From positions 66,257 through 130,256 of the forward strand of contig JAJZRO010000002.1 of NCBI GenBank assembly GCA_021802645.1: DNA of 64,000 nucleotides, given 5' to 3'. The notes under the pieces were generated by a model. It was given only the letters and a program-made list of their open reading frames with translations, was not told the DNA's origin and did no database searches. Positions 20,126-27,861 of this stretch are shown piece after piece. The position numbers and the translations under genes were made by a program. The stretch's first letter is position 1. Each line of letters opens with the position of its first letter. The stretch is from Deltaproteobacteria bacterium. Lineage in GTDB: Bacteria; Desulfobacterota; Desulfobulbia; Desulfobulbales; Desulfurivibrionaceae.

Positions 20126-21235
20126 ATGCCGACGAAAAACAAACGCGTCTCCTTGCTGGTGGTGGTGGCGTTGATTCTGGTGGGTTGGTGGTTCCTGTTC
20201 AAATCGCCGCTCCGCAAGCCGGCGCCGCCGCCCGATGCCGGACCGCGGGCCGTCGTGGCGCGGGGCGACCTGGCCGCCGATGAAAAGGCCGCGGTCGAGA
20301 TCTTTCGCAACAGTTCCCCGGCGGTGGTCTATATCACCACCATCGAGTTGCAGCGCAATCTCTTCAACCTCAACGTCTACGAAATCCCCAAGGGTACCGG
20401 CTCCGGTTTCATCTGGGACCGGGAGGGGCGCATCGTCACCAATTATCACGTCATTGAAGGGGCCAACCGGCTGGAGGTGACTCTGGCCGACCAGTCGGTG
20501 TGGAAGGGGAGTATCGTCGGCGTGGCGCCGGACAAGGACCTCGCCGTGCTGCGCATCTCTGCCCCGGCGGAAAAGCTGCGTGCCCTGCCGGTGGGCGAGT
20601 CGCATAACCTGCTGGTGGGGCAGAAGGTCTTTGCCATCGGCAACCCCTTCGGCCTCGACCAGACCATGACTTCCGGTATCGTCTCGGCCTTGGGCCGCGA
20701 GATCCAGGCGGTGACCGGCCGCACCATTCAGGGCGTCATCCAAACCGACGCCGCCATCAATCCCGGCAACTCCGGCGGCCCGTTGCTTGACAGCGCCGGC
20801 CGGTTGATCGGGGTGAACACCGCCATCTACAGCCCCTCGGGCGGCAGCGCCGGTATCGGCTTTGCCGTGCCGGTGGATGTGGTCAACCGGGTGGTGCCCG
20901 AGATCATCCAGCACGGCCGGGTGATCCAGCCGGGCCTCGCCATTTCGGTAGCCAACGACCGGCTGGCCCAGCGGCTCGGCATCGACGGGGTATTGGTCAT
21001 CAACATCGAACCGGGCAGCGCCGCGGCCAAGAGCGGCCTGCGCGGTACCCACCGGGCCTTGGGCGAGGTGGTGCTGGGCGACATCATCGTGGCGGTCAAC
21101 GGCCGCCGGGTTCACACCTTCGACGATCTGCGGAACGAACTGGAGCAGTACCGGGTGGGCGATACGGTGACGCTGACCGTGCTTCGCGAAGACCGCGAGA
21201 TACCGCTACGGACGGTACTTGAGGAGGTTGGCTGA
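20126..21235 (+). CDS. HtrA/DegP-like trypsin-family serine protease with PDZ domain
   Basis: This membrane-anchored periplasmic S1C protease of 369 residues resembles DegS/HtrA. An N-terminal anchor (VSLLVVVALILVGWWFLF) is followed by the protease domain with His in IVTNYHVIEG, Asp in DKDLAVLRI and Ser in INPGNSGGPLLDSAG. The C-terminal PDZ domain includes LAQRLGIDGVLVINI and DIIVAVNGRRVHTFDDL. Two starts are possible eight codons apart (20102 and 20126), each with a GGGAGA-like site; the later one places the anchor directly at the N-terminus. The polyferredoxin gene starts 34 bases on, so the two may be co-expressed. Confidence 0.9.
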   Translation: MPTKNKRVSLLVVVALILVGWWFLFKSPLRKPAPPPDAGPRAVVARGDLAADEKAAVEIFRNSSPAVVYITTIELQRNLFNLNVYEIPKGTGSGFIWDREGRIVTNYHVIEGANRLEVTLADQSVWKGSIVGVAPDKDLAVLRISAPAEKLRALPVGESHNLLVGQKVFAIGNPFGLDQTMTSGIVSALGREIQAVTGRTIQGVIQTDAAINPGNSGGPLLDSAGRLIGVNTAIYSPSGGSAGIGFAVPVDVVNRVVPEIIQHGRVIQPGLAISVANDRLAQRLGIDGVLVINIEPGSAAAKSGLRGTHRALGEVVLGDIIVAVNGRRVHTFDDLRNELEQYRVGDTVTLTVLREDREIPLRTVLEEVG

Positions 21236-21269
21236 GCGTGGCGGCAGGGCCGGCTGGGGGAAGGCGCCG

Positions 21270-22631
21270 ATGATGTGGTGGACCAAGGCGCTCCGGAGTC
21301 TCATCTCCGCAGAGGAAGAGAACCGGCTCGATCTCTTCCAGCTCTTTCCGAGCATCCGCCGCTTCCTTGCCGCCCGTCATCATTATGCCTATATGCGCAC
21401 CGCCGGTGACGTGCTGTTCGTCCTGGTGGTGATCTCCGGCCTCTTCGGGCCTTCCGACCCCCGCCGCAACGTCGCGGTGTTCCTGAGCTGGGGGGTGATC
21501 TGGCCCACCATCGTGCTGAGTTGGTTCTTCGTGGGGCGTATGTGGTGCGGCATCTGCCCCTTTCCGGGGTTGGGCGTCTTTCTGCAGCGCAAGGGGTTCA
21601 CCCTCAACTGGGAAGTGCCTCGCCTGCTCCAGAAATACGGGGTCTACGCCTCGGTCTTCCTGCTGGCCGTCATCATCTGGACCGAGGTCGTGGCCGGCCT
21701 CGACCGCTCGCCGGTCGGGACCTCGCTCTTCGTGCTTTCCATCGTCTTGGGCGCCGCGCTCTTGTCGATCCTTTACCCGGGGCAGGCGTGGTGCCGTCAC
21801 CTCTGCCCGTTGGGCCGGATCAGCGGCGCAGCGGCCACCTTGTCCATCACGGAATTCCGGCCCGATCTTGAACGCTGCCGGAGCTGCGAATCCTTTGCCT
21901 GCAAGAAGGGCGGCGCCGGCCGGCGCGGCTGCCCGGTCTATCTCGGCGCCTTTAACGTGCAGAACAACCTGCACTGCCTGATCTGCGGCCACTGCCTGCC
22001 GTTCTGCGACCGCGACTCGCCCCGGCTATTGCTGCGGAACCCCTATTCGGAGCTGATCCGCAACAAAGGGCGCTACATCACCTGCACCTATATCGTGCCG
22101 TTCCTGATCGGTTCGCAGCTCGCCCGCTTCCTGCGGGTGCACCCGGCCTACTTGCATCTCCAGCAGGTCTTCGGCCTCAACGACGCCTTGCTTTTCAGCT
22201 TCCTGCTGGTAGTGGGCTTTGCCTTCATCCTCGCCCTCATCCGCTCGGGCTCGCGGCTCTTCGGCATCACCCGCGAGGATCGGACCATGGGCCGTTTCGC
22301 GCCGCTGGTGCCGATTCTTATCCCCATGGCCTTTTCCGGCGAATTGGTCTATCGCATGGGCTATTTTGCCCGGGGGGTGGGCGATTTCCTGCCCACGGTG
22401 GGGCGGCAGGTAGGGATCGGCCTGCTCGAACGGCTGGCCTTCACCATTCCGAGCTTTCCGGTACAGGTGCTCTCCGCCTTCTTCCTGCTCAATGGCGCGC
22501 TGGCCGGCTGCTATATCCTCTGGCAGTTCTGCCTGCGCGACTTCGAAGGGTTGGTGCCGTTCAAGAATTTCCTCGGCATCAATTTACTGATCGGTGCCCT
22601 GCTGGTGTCCTATCTCATGGTCATCTTCTAG
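21270..22631 (+). CDS. NapH/CcoG-like polytopic 4Fe-4S polyferredoxin
   Basis: This membrane electron-transfer protein of 454 residues has about eight or more hydrophobic segments and several Cys clusters. Those seen are MWCGICPFPG, WCRHLCPLGR, a CRSCESFACKK to GCPVY set, and CLICGHCLPFCDRDSP. These match the NapH/NosR/CcoG type, which passes electrons from quinols to periplasmic or cytoplasmic redox partners. The final CxxCxxC-P set looks like a standard ferredoxin cluster. Start MMWWTK is preceded by GGGGGAAGG. The 3' end overlaps the convergent CNNM gene by 48 bases. The partner enzyme is not in the window. Confidence 0.82.
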   Translation: MMWWTKALRSLISAEEENRLDLFQLFPSIRRFLAARHHYAYMRTAGDVLFVLVVISGLFGPSDPRRNVAVFLSWGVIWPTIVLSWFFVGRMWCGICPFPGLGVFLQRKGFTLNWEVPRLLQKYGVYASVFLLAVIIWTEVVAGLDRSPVGTSLFVLSIVLGAALLSILYPGQAWCRHLCPLGRISGAAATLSITEFRPDLERCRSCESFACKKGGAGRRGCPVYLGAFNVQNNLHCLICGHCLPFCDRDSPRLLLRNPYSELIRNKGRYITCTYIVPFLIGSQLARFLRVHPAYLHLQQVFGLNDALLFSFLLVVGFAFILALIRSGSRLFGITREDRTMGRFAPLVPILIPMAFSGELVYRMGYFARGVGDFLPTVGRQVGIGLLERLAFTIPSFPVQVLSAFFLLNGALAGCYILWQFCLRDFEGLVPFKNFLGINLLIGALLVSYLMVIF

Positions 22632-23672
22632 ATCGACCACCTGCTGGAGCAGGGTTCCGCGTTTCTCCCGGGCCAGCTCCCGCATGTCCTTGGCCCGGTC
22701 GCTCTCGTCGACGATCTCCCGCCCCACCAGCTCCTCGATCACATCCTCCAGGCTGATCACCCCGGTAAAGCTGCCGTATTCGTCCACTACCACGAAGAGG
22801 TGGCTGTGCCTTTCGAGAAAAGCGAGCAGCACCGGGGTGAGGCGGGCGGATTCCGGCACGAAGTGGACCGGCTGCATAAGCTGACCCAAGGTGGTTTCCT
22901 CCTTGTCCGCCGCGGCAGAGAGCAGCACGTCCTTGCGCAAAACGATGCCGACGATGTCATCCGGATTTTTGTCGTAGACCGGTACCCGGCTGTGGAAGTT
23001 CCATTTCTTCTCGAACTCGGTGGATTCGGCCACGGTCAGGTGGGCGCTGAGGCAGAAGGTCACGGTGCGGGGGGTCATGGCCTGGCGCACCTCCTTGTGG
23101 CGCAGTTCCAGCACATTGGTGATGACCCGCTCCTCCTCGGTGTCGATTTCGCCGGACTTACGGCTCAGGCGGGCAATGGCCTGCACCTCCTCGGCCGAGA
23201 CCAGCAGCTCCTGGTCCTTGGCGCCGATCAGGCGGGTCGCCACGTGGATGAGCCAGAGGACTGGCGAAAGGATGGTGACCATGGCCTGGATCGGCAGGGC
23301 GATCCAGGCGGCGAGCGCCTTGCTGTGGGCAACGCCAATGGTCTTGGGCAGGATCTCGGAAAAGAAGAGGATGGCGATGGTGAAGGCGGCGGAGAACCAG
23401 ATCAGGTTCGCCTCGCCGAAAACCGAGGCGGCCAGGGCGCCGGAGATGGCGGCCCCGGCGGTACCGGCGATGGTGTTCAGGGTGAGGACGGCGGCGATGG
23501 GCTTGTGGATCTCGTGTTTGAGTCGTTTGAGCAGCCGGCCGGAGAGTTTGTTGGCCTGGGCCAGCACCTCGACGTGGCTCAATGGCACCGAATAGAGCGC
23601 GGCCTCAAAGAGGCTGCAGGCCGCGGAGACTACCAGGGCGCAGCCGACGGCAATGATGAGGTAGGTCAGCAC
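22584..23672 (-). CDS. CNNM/CorC-like membrane protein (DUF21 plus CBS pair)
   Basis: This member of the hemolysin C/CorC/CNNM family is associated with magnesium or cobalt homeostasis. At 362 residues the N-terminal DUF21 domain has about four membrane helices (LIIAVGCALVVSAACSLFEA, EILPKTIGVAHSKALAAWIA). The CBS pair includes AMTPRTVTFCLS, SRVPVYDKNPDDIVGIVLRK and HLFVVVDEYGSFTGVISLED. No C-terminal CorC_HlyC domain is visible, only a charged tail. The last 48 bases overlap the polyferredoxin gene tail to tail. Transport function is inferred from family membership. Confidence 0.85.
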   Translation of the reverse strand: MLTYLIIAVGCALVVSAACSLFEAALYSVPLSHVEVLAQANKLSGRLLKRLKHEIHKPIAAVLTLNTIAGTAGAAISGALAASVFGEANLIWFSAAFTIAILFFSEILPKTIGVAHSKALAAWIALPIQAMVTILSPVLWLIHVATRLIGAKDQELLVSAEEVQAIARLSRKSGEIDTEEERVITNVLELRHKEVRQAMTPRTVTFCLSAHLTVAESTEFEKKWNFHSRVPVYDKNPDDIVGIVLRKDVLLSAAADKEETTLGQLMQPVHFVPESARLTPVLLAFLERHSHLFVVVDEYGSFTGVISLEDVIEELVGREIVDESDRAKDMRELAREKRGTLLQQVVDLEDDHEIGHQQGTDQ

Positions 23673-23803
23673 AGGGCCTCCTGATCTCGGGGGTGGTCGG
23701 GAACAGATCTGTTTTTTATAAAACTACCGCGTTTGCGACAACGAAACCAGCGCAAATTCGTTTTGTTCAGCGCCATGCCGGCGCGTCGCATGCAGGATGG
23801 AAA

Positions 23804-23832
23804 TTGCAATCGCACCGCTGAACAGGTATACC
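23804..23832 (+). promoter_or_regulatory. Candidate promoter of leucyl aminopeptidase
   Basis: TTGCAA, 17 bases, TATACC; each hexamer is four of six. It lies about 95 bases upstream of the pepA start in the 256-base divergent gap. Confidence 0.45.
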
Positions 23833-23928
23833 AAGGCAGGAGCCGCAAGGAGTGGGTGGCGCGTTCCCCTGCCGACTTGCCGCACGAGAGTCACGCGCAA
23901 TTATTCAAGGAGAGAGCAAGGAGAACGT

Positions 23929-25413
23929 ATGCTAAAGGTGAACATCAAGGCCGCGCCAACGGCTAATGAGATAGCGGTCTATTTTGTGCGGCAGCCAGCC
24001 AAGGGGAAACCTTCCTGTTCAGAGCCGACCGTGAACGAGTTGCTCGCCAGGGCCGCCGCGAGCGGCGATTTTACGGCCAAGGAAGGACAGAGTGTGCTCT
24101 TCTACCCGGCGGCTGGGGGCGGCAAGAAAATCGACCAGCGAGTGCTGGTGGTGGGTCTTGGCAAGGAGAAGCCCACGGCGGAGGCGATTCGCAAGGCCGC
24201 CGGCGTGGCGGTGGCCCAGGTCGGCAAGACCAAGGCCAAGGAGACGGTGGTGCGGCTGCCGGAAAAAACCGGGCTTGCCATTCCGGAATTGCTGGAGCTT
24301 CTTACCGAGGGGCTCATCCTCGGCAGCTACCGTTTTCAGAAGTACCAGACCGCGGCCGACCCGGAGGAAAATGGCTCGCAACTCAAAAGCGTGGTGCTGG
24401 CGGCCTCTCCCACCAAGGAGACGCAGGCCGCCCTGGCCCGCGGGATGAACGCGGCCGAGGCCGCGTGTCTGGCCCGCAACATGGCCAATGAGCCGGGCAA
24501 TCACTGGACCCCCACCCATTTTGCTAGGGAGGCGAAGAGGCTTGCCCACGGCGTGGGGCTCAAGGTGTCGGTGCTGGGCAAAGCCGAGATGCAGAAGCTG
24601 GGCATGGGCGGCATCCTGGGGGTGAGCCAGGGCTCGGCTCAGCCGCCGACCCTCACCATCGTCGAATACCGCGTCTCCCCCAAGGCGCCGACCCTGCTTC
24701 TGGTGGGCAAGGGGCTCACCTTCGACTCCGGTGGCATCTCGCTCAAGCCCAGCGCCGGCATGGAGGAGATGAAGTACGACATGTGCGGCGGTGCCGCGGT
24801 GCTGGCGACCATGCAGGCCGTGGGCCGGGAGCGGCCGACCAAGCTCAACGTGGTCGCGCTGATTCCCTCCAGCGAGAATCTGCCCGGCCCGGCGGCCTTG
24901 AAGCCCGGTGACGTGATTACCCACTACGGCGGCAAGAACGTGGAGGTGGTGAATACCGACGCCGAGGGGCGGCTCATCCTGGCCGATGCCCTGGCTTACG
25001 GCATCGAGAAGTACAAGCCCGCGGCAGTGATCGATATTGCCACCCTCACCGGCGCGGTGATTATCGGCCTCGGCCACCACCGCACCGGCTTGCTCGCCAA
25101 CGACGACACGCTCTGCGACAAGGTAGTGGCCGCCGGCGAGGCAGCCGGCGAACCGCTCTGGCGGCTGCCGCTTGGCCCGGAATACCGCAAGCAGCTCAAG
25201 TCCACGGTGGCGGACTTGAAGAACGTGGACAAGCGCGATGGTGGCACCATCCTCGGCGCTGCCTTCCTGCAGGAGTTTGTCGGCAAGACCCCCTGGGCGC
25301 ACCTCGATATTGCCGGCACTGCCTGGAGCTTCACCGAGAAGTCCTACGTACCCAAAGGCCCCAGCGGCATCGGCGTGCGGACGCTGCTCACGCTGATCCG
25401 GAGTTGGAAGTGA
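23929..25413 (+). CDS. pepA: Leucyl (cytosol) aminopeptidase, M17 family
   Basis: This binuclear metallo-aminopeptidase releases N-terminal residues during peptide turnover. At 494 residues it matches PepA. The N-terminal macro-like domain is followed by the catalytic domain with the first metal Lys/Asp region GKGLTFDSGGISLKPS, MKYDMCGGAAV, and the signature NTDAEGRLILADALAYG. The start MLKVNIK has AAGGAG six bases upstream; the frame stays open upstream but lacks homology-like sequence. A candidate promoter and a 3' terminator bracket it as a single-gene unit. Confidence 0.94.
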   Translation: MLKVNIKAAPTANEIAVYFVRQPAKGKPSCSEPTVNELLARAAASGDFTAKEGQSVLFYPAAGGGKKIDQRVLVVGLGKEKPTAEAIRKAAGVAVAQVGKTKAKETVVRLPEKTGLAIPELLELLTEGLILGSYRFQKYQTAADPEENGSQLKSVVLAASPTKETQAALARGMNAAEAACLARNMANEPGNHWTPTHFAREAKRLAHGVGLKVSVLGKAEMQKLGMGGILGVSQGSAQPPTLTIVEYRVSPKAPTLLLVGKGLTFDSGGISLKPSAGMEEMKYDMCGGAAVLATMQAVGRERPTKLNVVALIPSSENLPGPAALKPGDVITHYGGKNVEVVNTDAEGRLILADALAYGIEKYKPAAVIDIATLTGAVIIGLGHHRTGLLANDDTLCDKVVAAGEAAGEPLWRLPLGPEYRKQLKSTVADLKNVDKRDGGTILGAAFLQEFVGKTPWAHLDIAGTAWSFTEKSYVPKGPSGIGVRTLLTLIRSWK

Positions 25414-25422
25414 GAGAAGAGG

Positions 25423-25442
25423 AGAGGGGGGACCTCTTTTTT
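25423..25442 (+). terminator. Probable terminator after pepA
   Basis: A short AGAGG/CCTCT stem with a five-base loop is followed by a run of T, ten bases after the pepA stop. The stem is short, so strength is uncertain. Confidence 0.55.
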
Positions 25443-25460
25443 GAAGCTGCTAAAAAATGA

Positions 25461-25489
25461 GTTACAAATATCGCAAATTGCGATATAGT
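25461..25489 (+). promoter_or_regulatory. higBA promoter with overlapping palindromic operator
   Basis: GTTACA and TATAGT are spaced 17 bases apart. A perfect 9-bp inverted repeat with a one-base centre, ATATCGCAA-A-TTGCGATAT (25468-25486), fills the spacer and overlaps the -10. This is where a HigA repressor dimer would block polymerase. The expected start, near 25496, leaves only about four bases before the higB ATG. Confidence 0.65.
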
Positions 25490-25499
25490 GGAATTGACC

Positions 25500-25802
25500 A
25501 TGCACGTGATCGCGAAAAAGGCGCTGGAGGATTTCTGGAAGAGTCACCCCACCGCCAAAGCGCCGCTGGAAGCATGGTACAAGGTGGTCAGCAGATCACA
25601 CTTCGCCAATTTCAGCGAGGTGCGGGAGACGTTCCGGGCGGCAGACTACGCTGACCCGTACACGATTTTCGATATAGGCGGGAACAACTTCCGACTCATC
25701 GCCGTGATCCACTACAACCGGCAAAAGGTCTATATCCGGCACGTGTTCACCCATGCCGAATATGACCGCTGGTGCAAGCAGAAGAGGAGCAACAGAATAT
25801 GA
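25500..25802 (+). CDS. higB: HigB-type mRNA interferase toxin
   Basis: This RelE-superfamily toxin (HigB) would cleave mRNA on the ribosome. At 100 residues the typical pieces are AKKALEDFWKSHPTAKAPLEAW, VRETFRAADY, FDIGGNNFRLIAVIHYN and VYIRHVFTHAEYDRW. The terminal aromatic/basic residues used in catalysis are present. Toxin precedes antitoxin, the usual order for hig. The antitoxin start overlaps the stop as ATGA. No Shine-Dalgarno is visible and the predicted leader is about four bases, so the message may be nearly leaderless. Confidence 0.9.
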   Translation: MHVIAKKALEDFWKSHPTAKAPLEAWYKVVSRSHFANFSEVRETFRAADYADPYTIFDIGGNNFRLIAVIHYNRQKVYIRHVFTHAEYDRWCKQKRSNRI

Positions 25803-26230
25803 CGACCGCAGGAATTTCCATTGATCCGGCCGCAATTGCGCCGGCGTGGCGTTCCTTTCAGAAGGCGCTGCCGGTCCCGCTGACGCCGATCCGCACCGAG
25901 GCGCAGCTTGAAGAGTTGACCGCCTTGATGCACAGCCTCGTCGATGTCGTTGGCGACGACGAGCACCATGAACTGGCCGACTTTCTGGACCTGGTCGGCC
26001 AACTGATCGAGGATTACGAGGCAGAACGCCATCCCGTTCTAGAGGCGGAACCGCGGGCGGTGCTACGCTTTCTCATGGAGCAGCACGGGCTCAAGCAGAC
26101 CGACCTCTCCGAGGAGATTGGCGGACAGTCGGTGGTGAGCGAGATACTGTCCGGCAAACGCGAGATCAACGCTCGCCAGGCCAAGGCTCTGGCCGTCCGC
26201 TTCGGAGTTTCACCGGCGGTTTTTATCTGA
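25799..26230 (+). CDS. higA: HigA-type antitoxin with HTH domain
   Basis: This antitoxin and autorepressor has 143 residues. The N-terminal acidic region (about 40-85; DVVGDDEHHELADFLDLVGQ) probably contacts the toxin. The C-terminal XRE-type helix-turn-helix is FLMEQHGLKQTDLSEEIGG, then SVVSEILSGKREINARQAKAL and a short end. It overlaps higB by four bases. The upstream perfect palindrome is its likely operator. Its start at MTTAG is set by the overlap. Confidence 0.9.
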   Translation: MTTAGISIDPAAIAPAWRSFQKALPVPLTPIRTEAQLEELTALMHSLVDVVGDDEHHELADFLDLVGQLIEDYEAERHPVLEAEPRAVLRFLMEQHGLKQTDLSEEIGGQSVVSEILSGKREINARQAKALAVRFGVSPAVFI

Positions 26231-26319
26231 TGCGGTAATGTCTCTCACGTTGCCGGACTTTTGCTAGGATAAGTAATGTTGTCCCCGAAATTTCCGACCC
26301 CCGGAATATGGAGAATACA

Positions 26320-26670
26320 ATGAGAATATACCTCGCTACAATCATGTGCATATTCTTCATCGCGATGCCCGCCCACGCAGAGGATGACTGGCGTGCGATG
26401 TGCAATTCTGTCGCTAGCATAGCTGAAACAATTATGAAGGCTCGACAGGATGGGGTTTCAATGGCAAAAATGATGGAGATACCTGAACCGGAGGGCAGCA
26501 ATGGGCTTGGGGAAGGTCTCATCATCGCCGCTTATGAGAGTCCACGATACAGTACCGAAGAAATGCAGACGAGAAGTATAGAAGAGTTTCGCGATAAAGC
26601 ATACCTGCAATGCGTCAAAGCAATTAAACCCAAGCCCAAGGCTCGACGATCAAAAATTACGCGTGAATAA
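26320..26670 (+). CDS. Small secreted or periplasmic orphan protein
   Basis: This 116-residue protein has a clear signal peptide (MRIYLATIMCIFFIAMPAHA, cleavage likely after AHA). A mature helical part follows with two Cys (RAMCNSV and LQCVKAI) that could form a disulfide, and a basic tail rich in Lys/Arg/Pro. ATGGAG eight bases upstream serves as ribosome site. Base composition is more AT-rich than the core genes, which suggests acquisition. I do not recognise a family. Confidence 0.6.
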   Translation: MRIYLATIMCIFFIAMPAHAEDDWRAMCNSVASIAETIMKARQDGVSMAKMMEIPEPEGSNGLGEGLIIAAYESPRYSTEEMQTRSIEEFRDKAYLQCVKAIKPKPKARRSKITRE

Positions 26671-26733
26671 TAGGCATATTCCTCCCGGAATCTTGCCTTA
26701 TGCCGTCAACACCTTACCCCTTTTTTGTGACGA

Positions 26734-27681
26734 ATGAGCAACATGTCCCCCCATTCAAAACGCGTACAGATATGGTTTGATCGACTTGAGACAAATCTGG
26801 AAGCAGAAGCCCAACAGGCTGGTTTATTTGAACACGGCACGATGATCGGTTCGGCCCGAGAATTTTTAGTTAAAAGAGTTCTTCGATCCATCTTGCCGCC
26901 TCTGCTCCACATTGGCTCGGGAAAGATCATCGATGCCGTAGGAAATAGCTCCAAGCAAGTGGATATCATTTTATACGACTCGCGTTTTCCTGTTTTTGAA
27001 ATCGAATCTGGAGTTGGGTTGTACCCGATCGAAGGCGTCCTCGGAACAATTGAAGTGAAATCCTCCCTTACGCAGGATCATTTGCGTAAAGCCCTTGAGA
27101 ATACCCGCTCAATTCTTGCCCTTTCCGCATCTATATATAAAGAAAGCAAATGGAGCGATCGAATTGAACAATTAGTTAAGGAACAGGGTATCAACGCTGA
27201 CGAAGCAACCCGAAAATTGTCGTATGAATTTATACCGGCCAGTTATGTTTTTGCCTACAATACCTGTTTGTCATTCGAGAAGCTGTCGAGTGCCGTTAAT
27301 GATTGGTTCAATGGTCACGGTGAGCCATCTATCCAATCTGGTCTTTGTGCTGTACTTCCCCGTATAATCATCGCCGGCCAGCGTATCGGTCTCCTTGACG
27401 ATGGCTATATACAAATTGACCCAGGGGATGACGTAAGGAAGGAATGGTATAAACAATGTGGTCCAACAGCAAGGGCGCTCATGTCATTTTGGGATACCAA
27501 GCGCCGATTCGGATTTCTGGCGGCGCACATACTGCATACGGTGTCGGCGCGCTTGGGACCATCGCATACAACAAACGGTTGTCAATACAGCAGCGACCAC
27601 TATTATCAAGGGATAGACTATTTCGAGGTAGACATGAAAGGGAAAGGGGCGTTGCACATTTGTTGGAAGGGAAACAAATAG
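26734..27681 (+). CDS. DUF6602-like protein, putative PD-(D/E)XK-type nuclease
   Basis: This 315-residue protein has a segment typical of DUF6602 as I recall it: HGTMIGSAREFLVKRVLRSI, LHIGSGKIID, then SSKQVDIILYD and EGVLGTIEVKSSL. The D...E-V-K spacing on predicted strands resembles a PD-(D/E)XK nuclease core. No signal peptide or membrane helix is seen. It is AT-rich relative to the backbone, lies between an orphan and a broken kinase copy, and has no good ribosome site. A defence or mobile-element role is possible but not shown. Confidence 0.65.
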   Translation: MSNMSPHSKRVQIWFDRLETNLEAEAQQAGLFEHGTMIGSAREFLVKRVLRSILPPLLHIGSGKIIDAVGNSSKQVDIILYDSRFPVFEIESGVGLYPIEGVLGTIEVKSSLTQDHLRKALENTRSILALSASIYKESKWSDRIEQLVKEQGINADEATRKLSYEFIPASYVFAYNTCLSFEKLSSAVNDWFNGHGEPSIQSGLCAVLPRIIIAGQRIGLLDDGYIQIDPGDDVRKEWYKQCGPTARALMSFWDTKRRFGFLAAHILHTVSARLGPSHTTNGCQYSSDHYYQGIDYFEVDMKGKGALHICWKGNK

Positions 27682-27707
27682 TTGCCCAAAAGAAAAGCGA
27701 AACAACT

Positions 27708-27805
27708 ATGACCGACCACCTTTGTCCTTCCGACATATCCCAGCAACCACGCTGCTCTTAGGCTGAGATCGAAAAGCAGAGCAGGGCGATCAATAGATCG
27801 TCTTT
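27708..27805 (+). pseudogene. Broken duplicate of a histidine-kinase 5' end
   Basis: From its ATG this stretch matches the first about 95 bases of the kinase gene at 29833, at roughly three-quarters identity by eye. The translations align as MTDHLCPSDISQQPRCS, stop, AEIEKQSRAI against MTESLCPSDIPQVAHCSQGEIENQCKAI. The in-frame TAG at 27759 and the loss of similarity after about 27805 show that it is a remnant. It begins 27 bases after the DUF6602-like gene. Similarity starts exactly at the ATG; the upstream flanks differ. Confidence 0.7.
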
Positions 27806-27861
27806 GCCAATCGGCGTTTTTCGCGGTTCCTTTTCCCTTGGAACTTTACCGCGAAAATCTG

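Noticed and set aside
26671-26699. Imperfect hairpin (AGGCA-ATTCC-tccc-GGAAT-TGCCT) after the small secreted protein
   Set aside because: No U-run follows and the stem has mismatches; too weak to call a terminator.
27818-27857. Inverted repeat TTTTCGCGG...CCGCGAAAA considered as terminator of the serine hydrolase
   Set aside because: On the minus strand the stem is followed by A rather than T, so it does not fit an intrinsic terminator.
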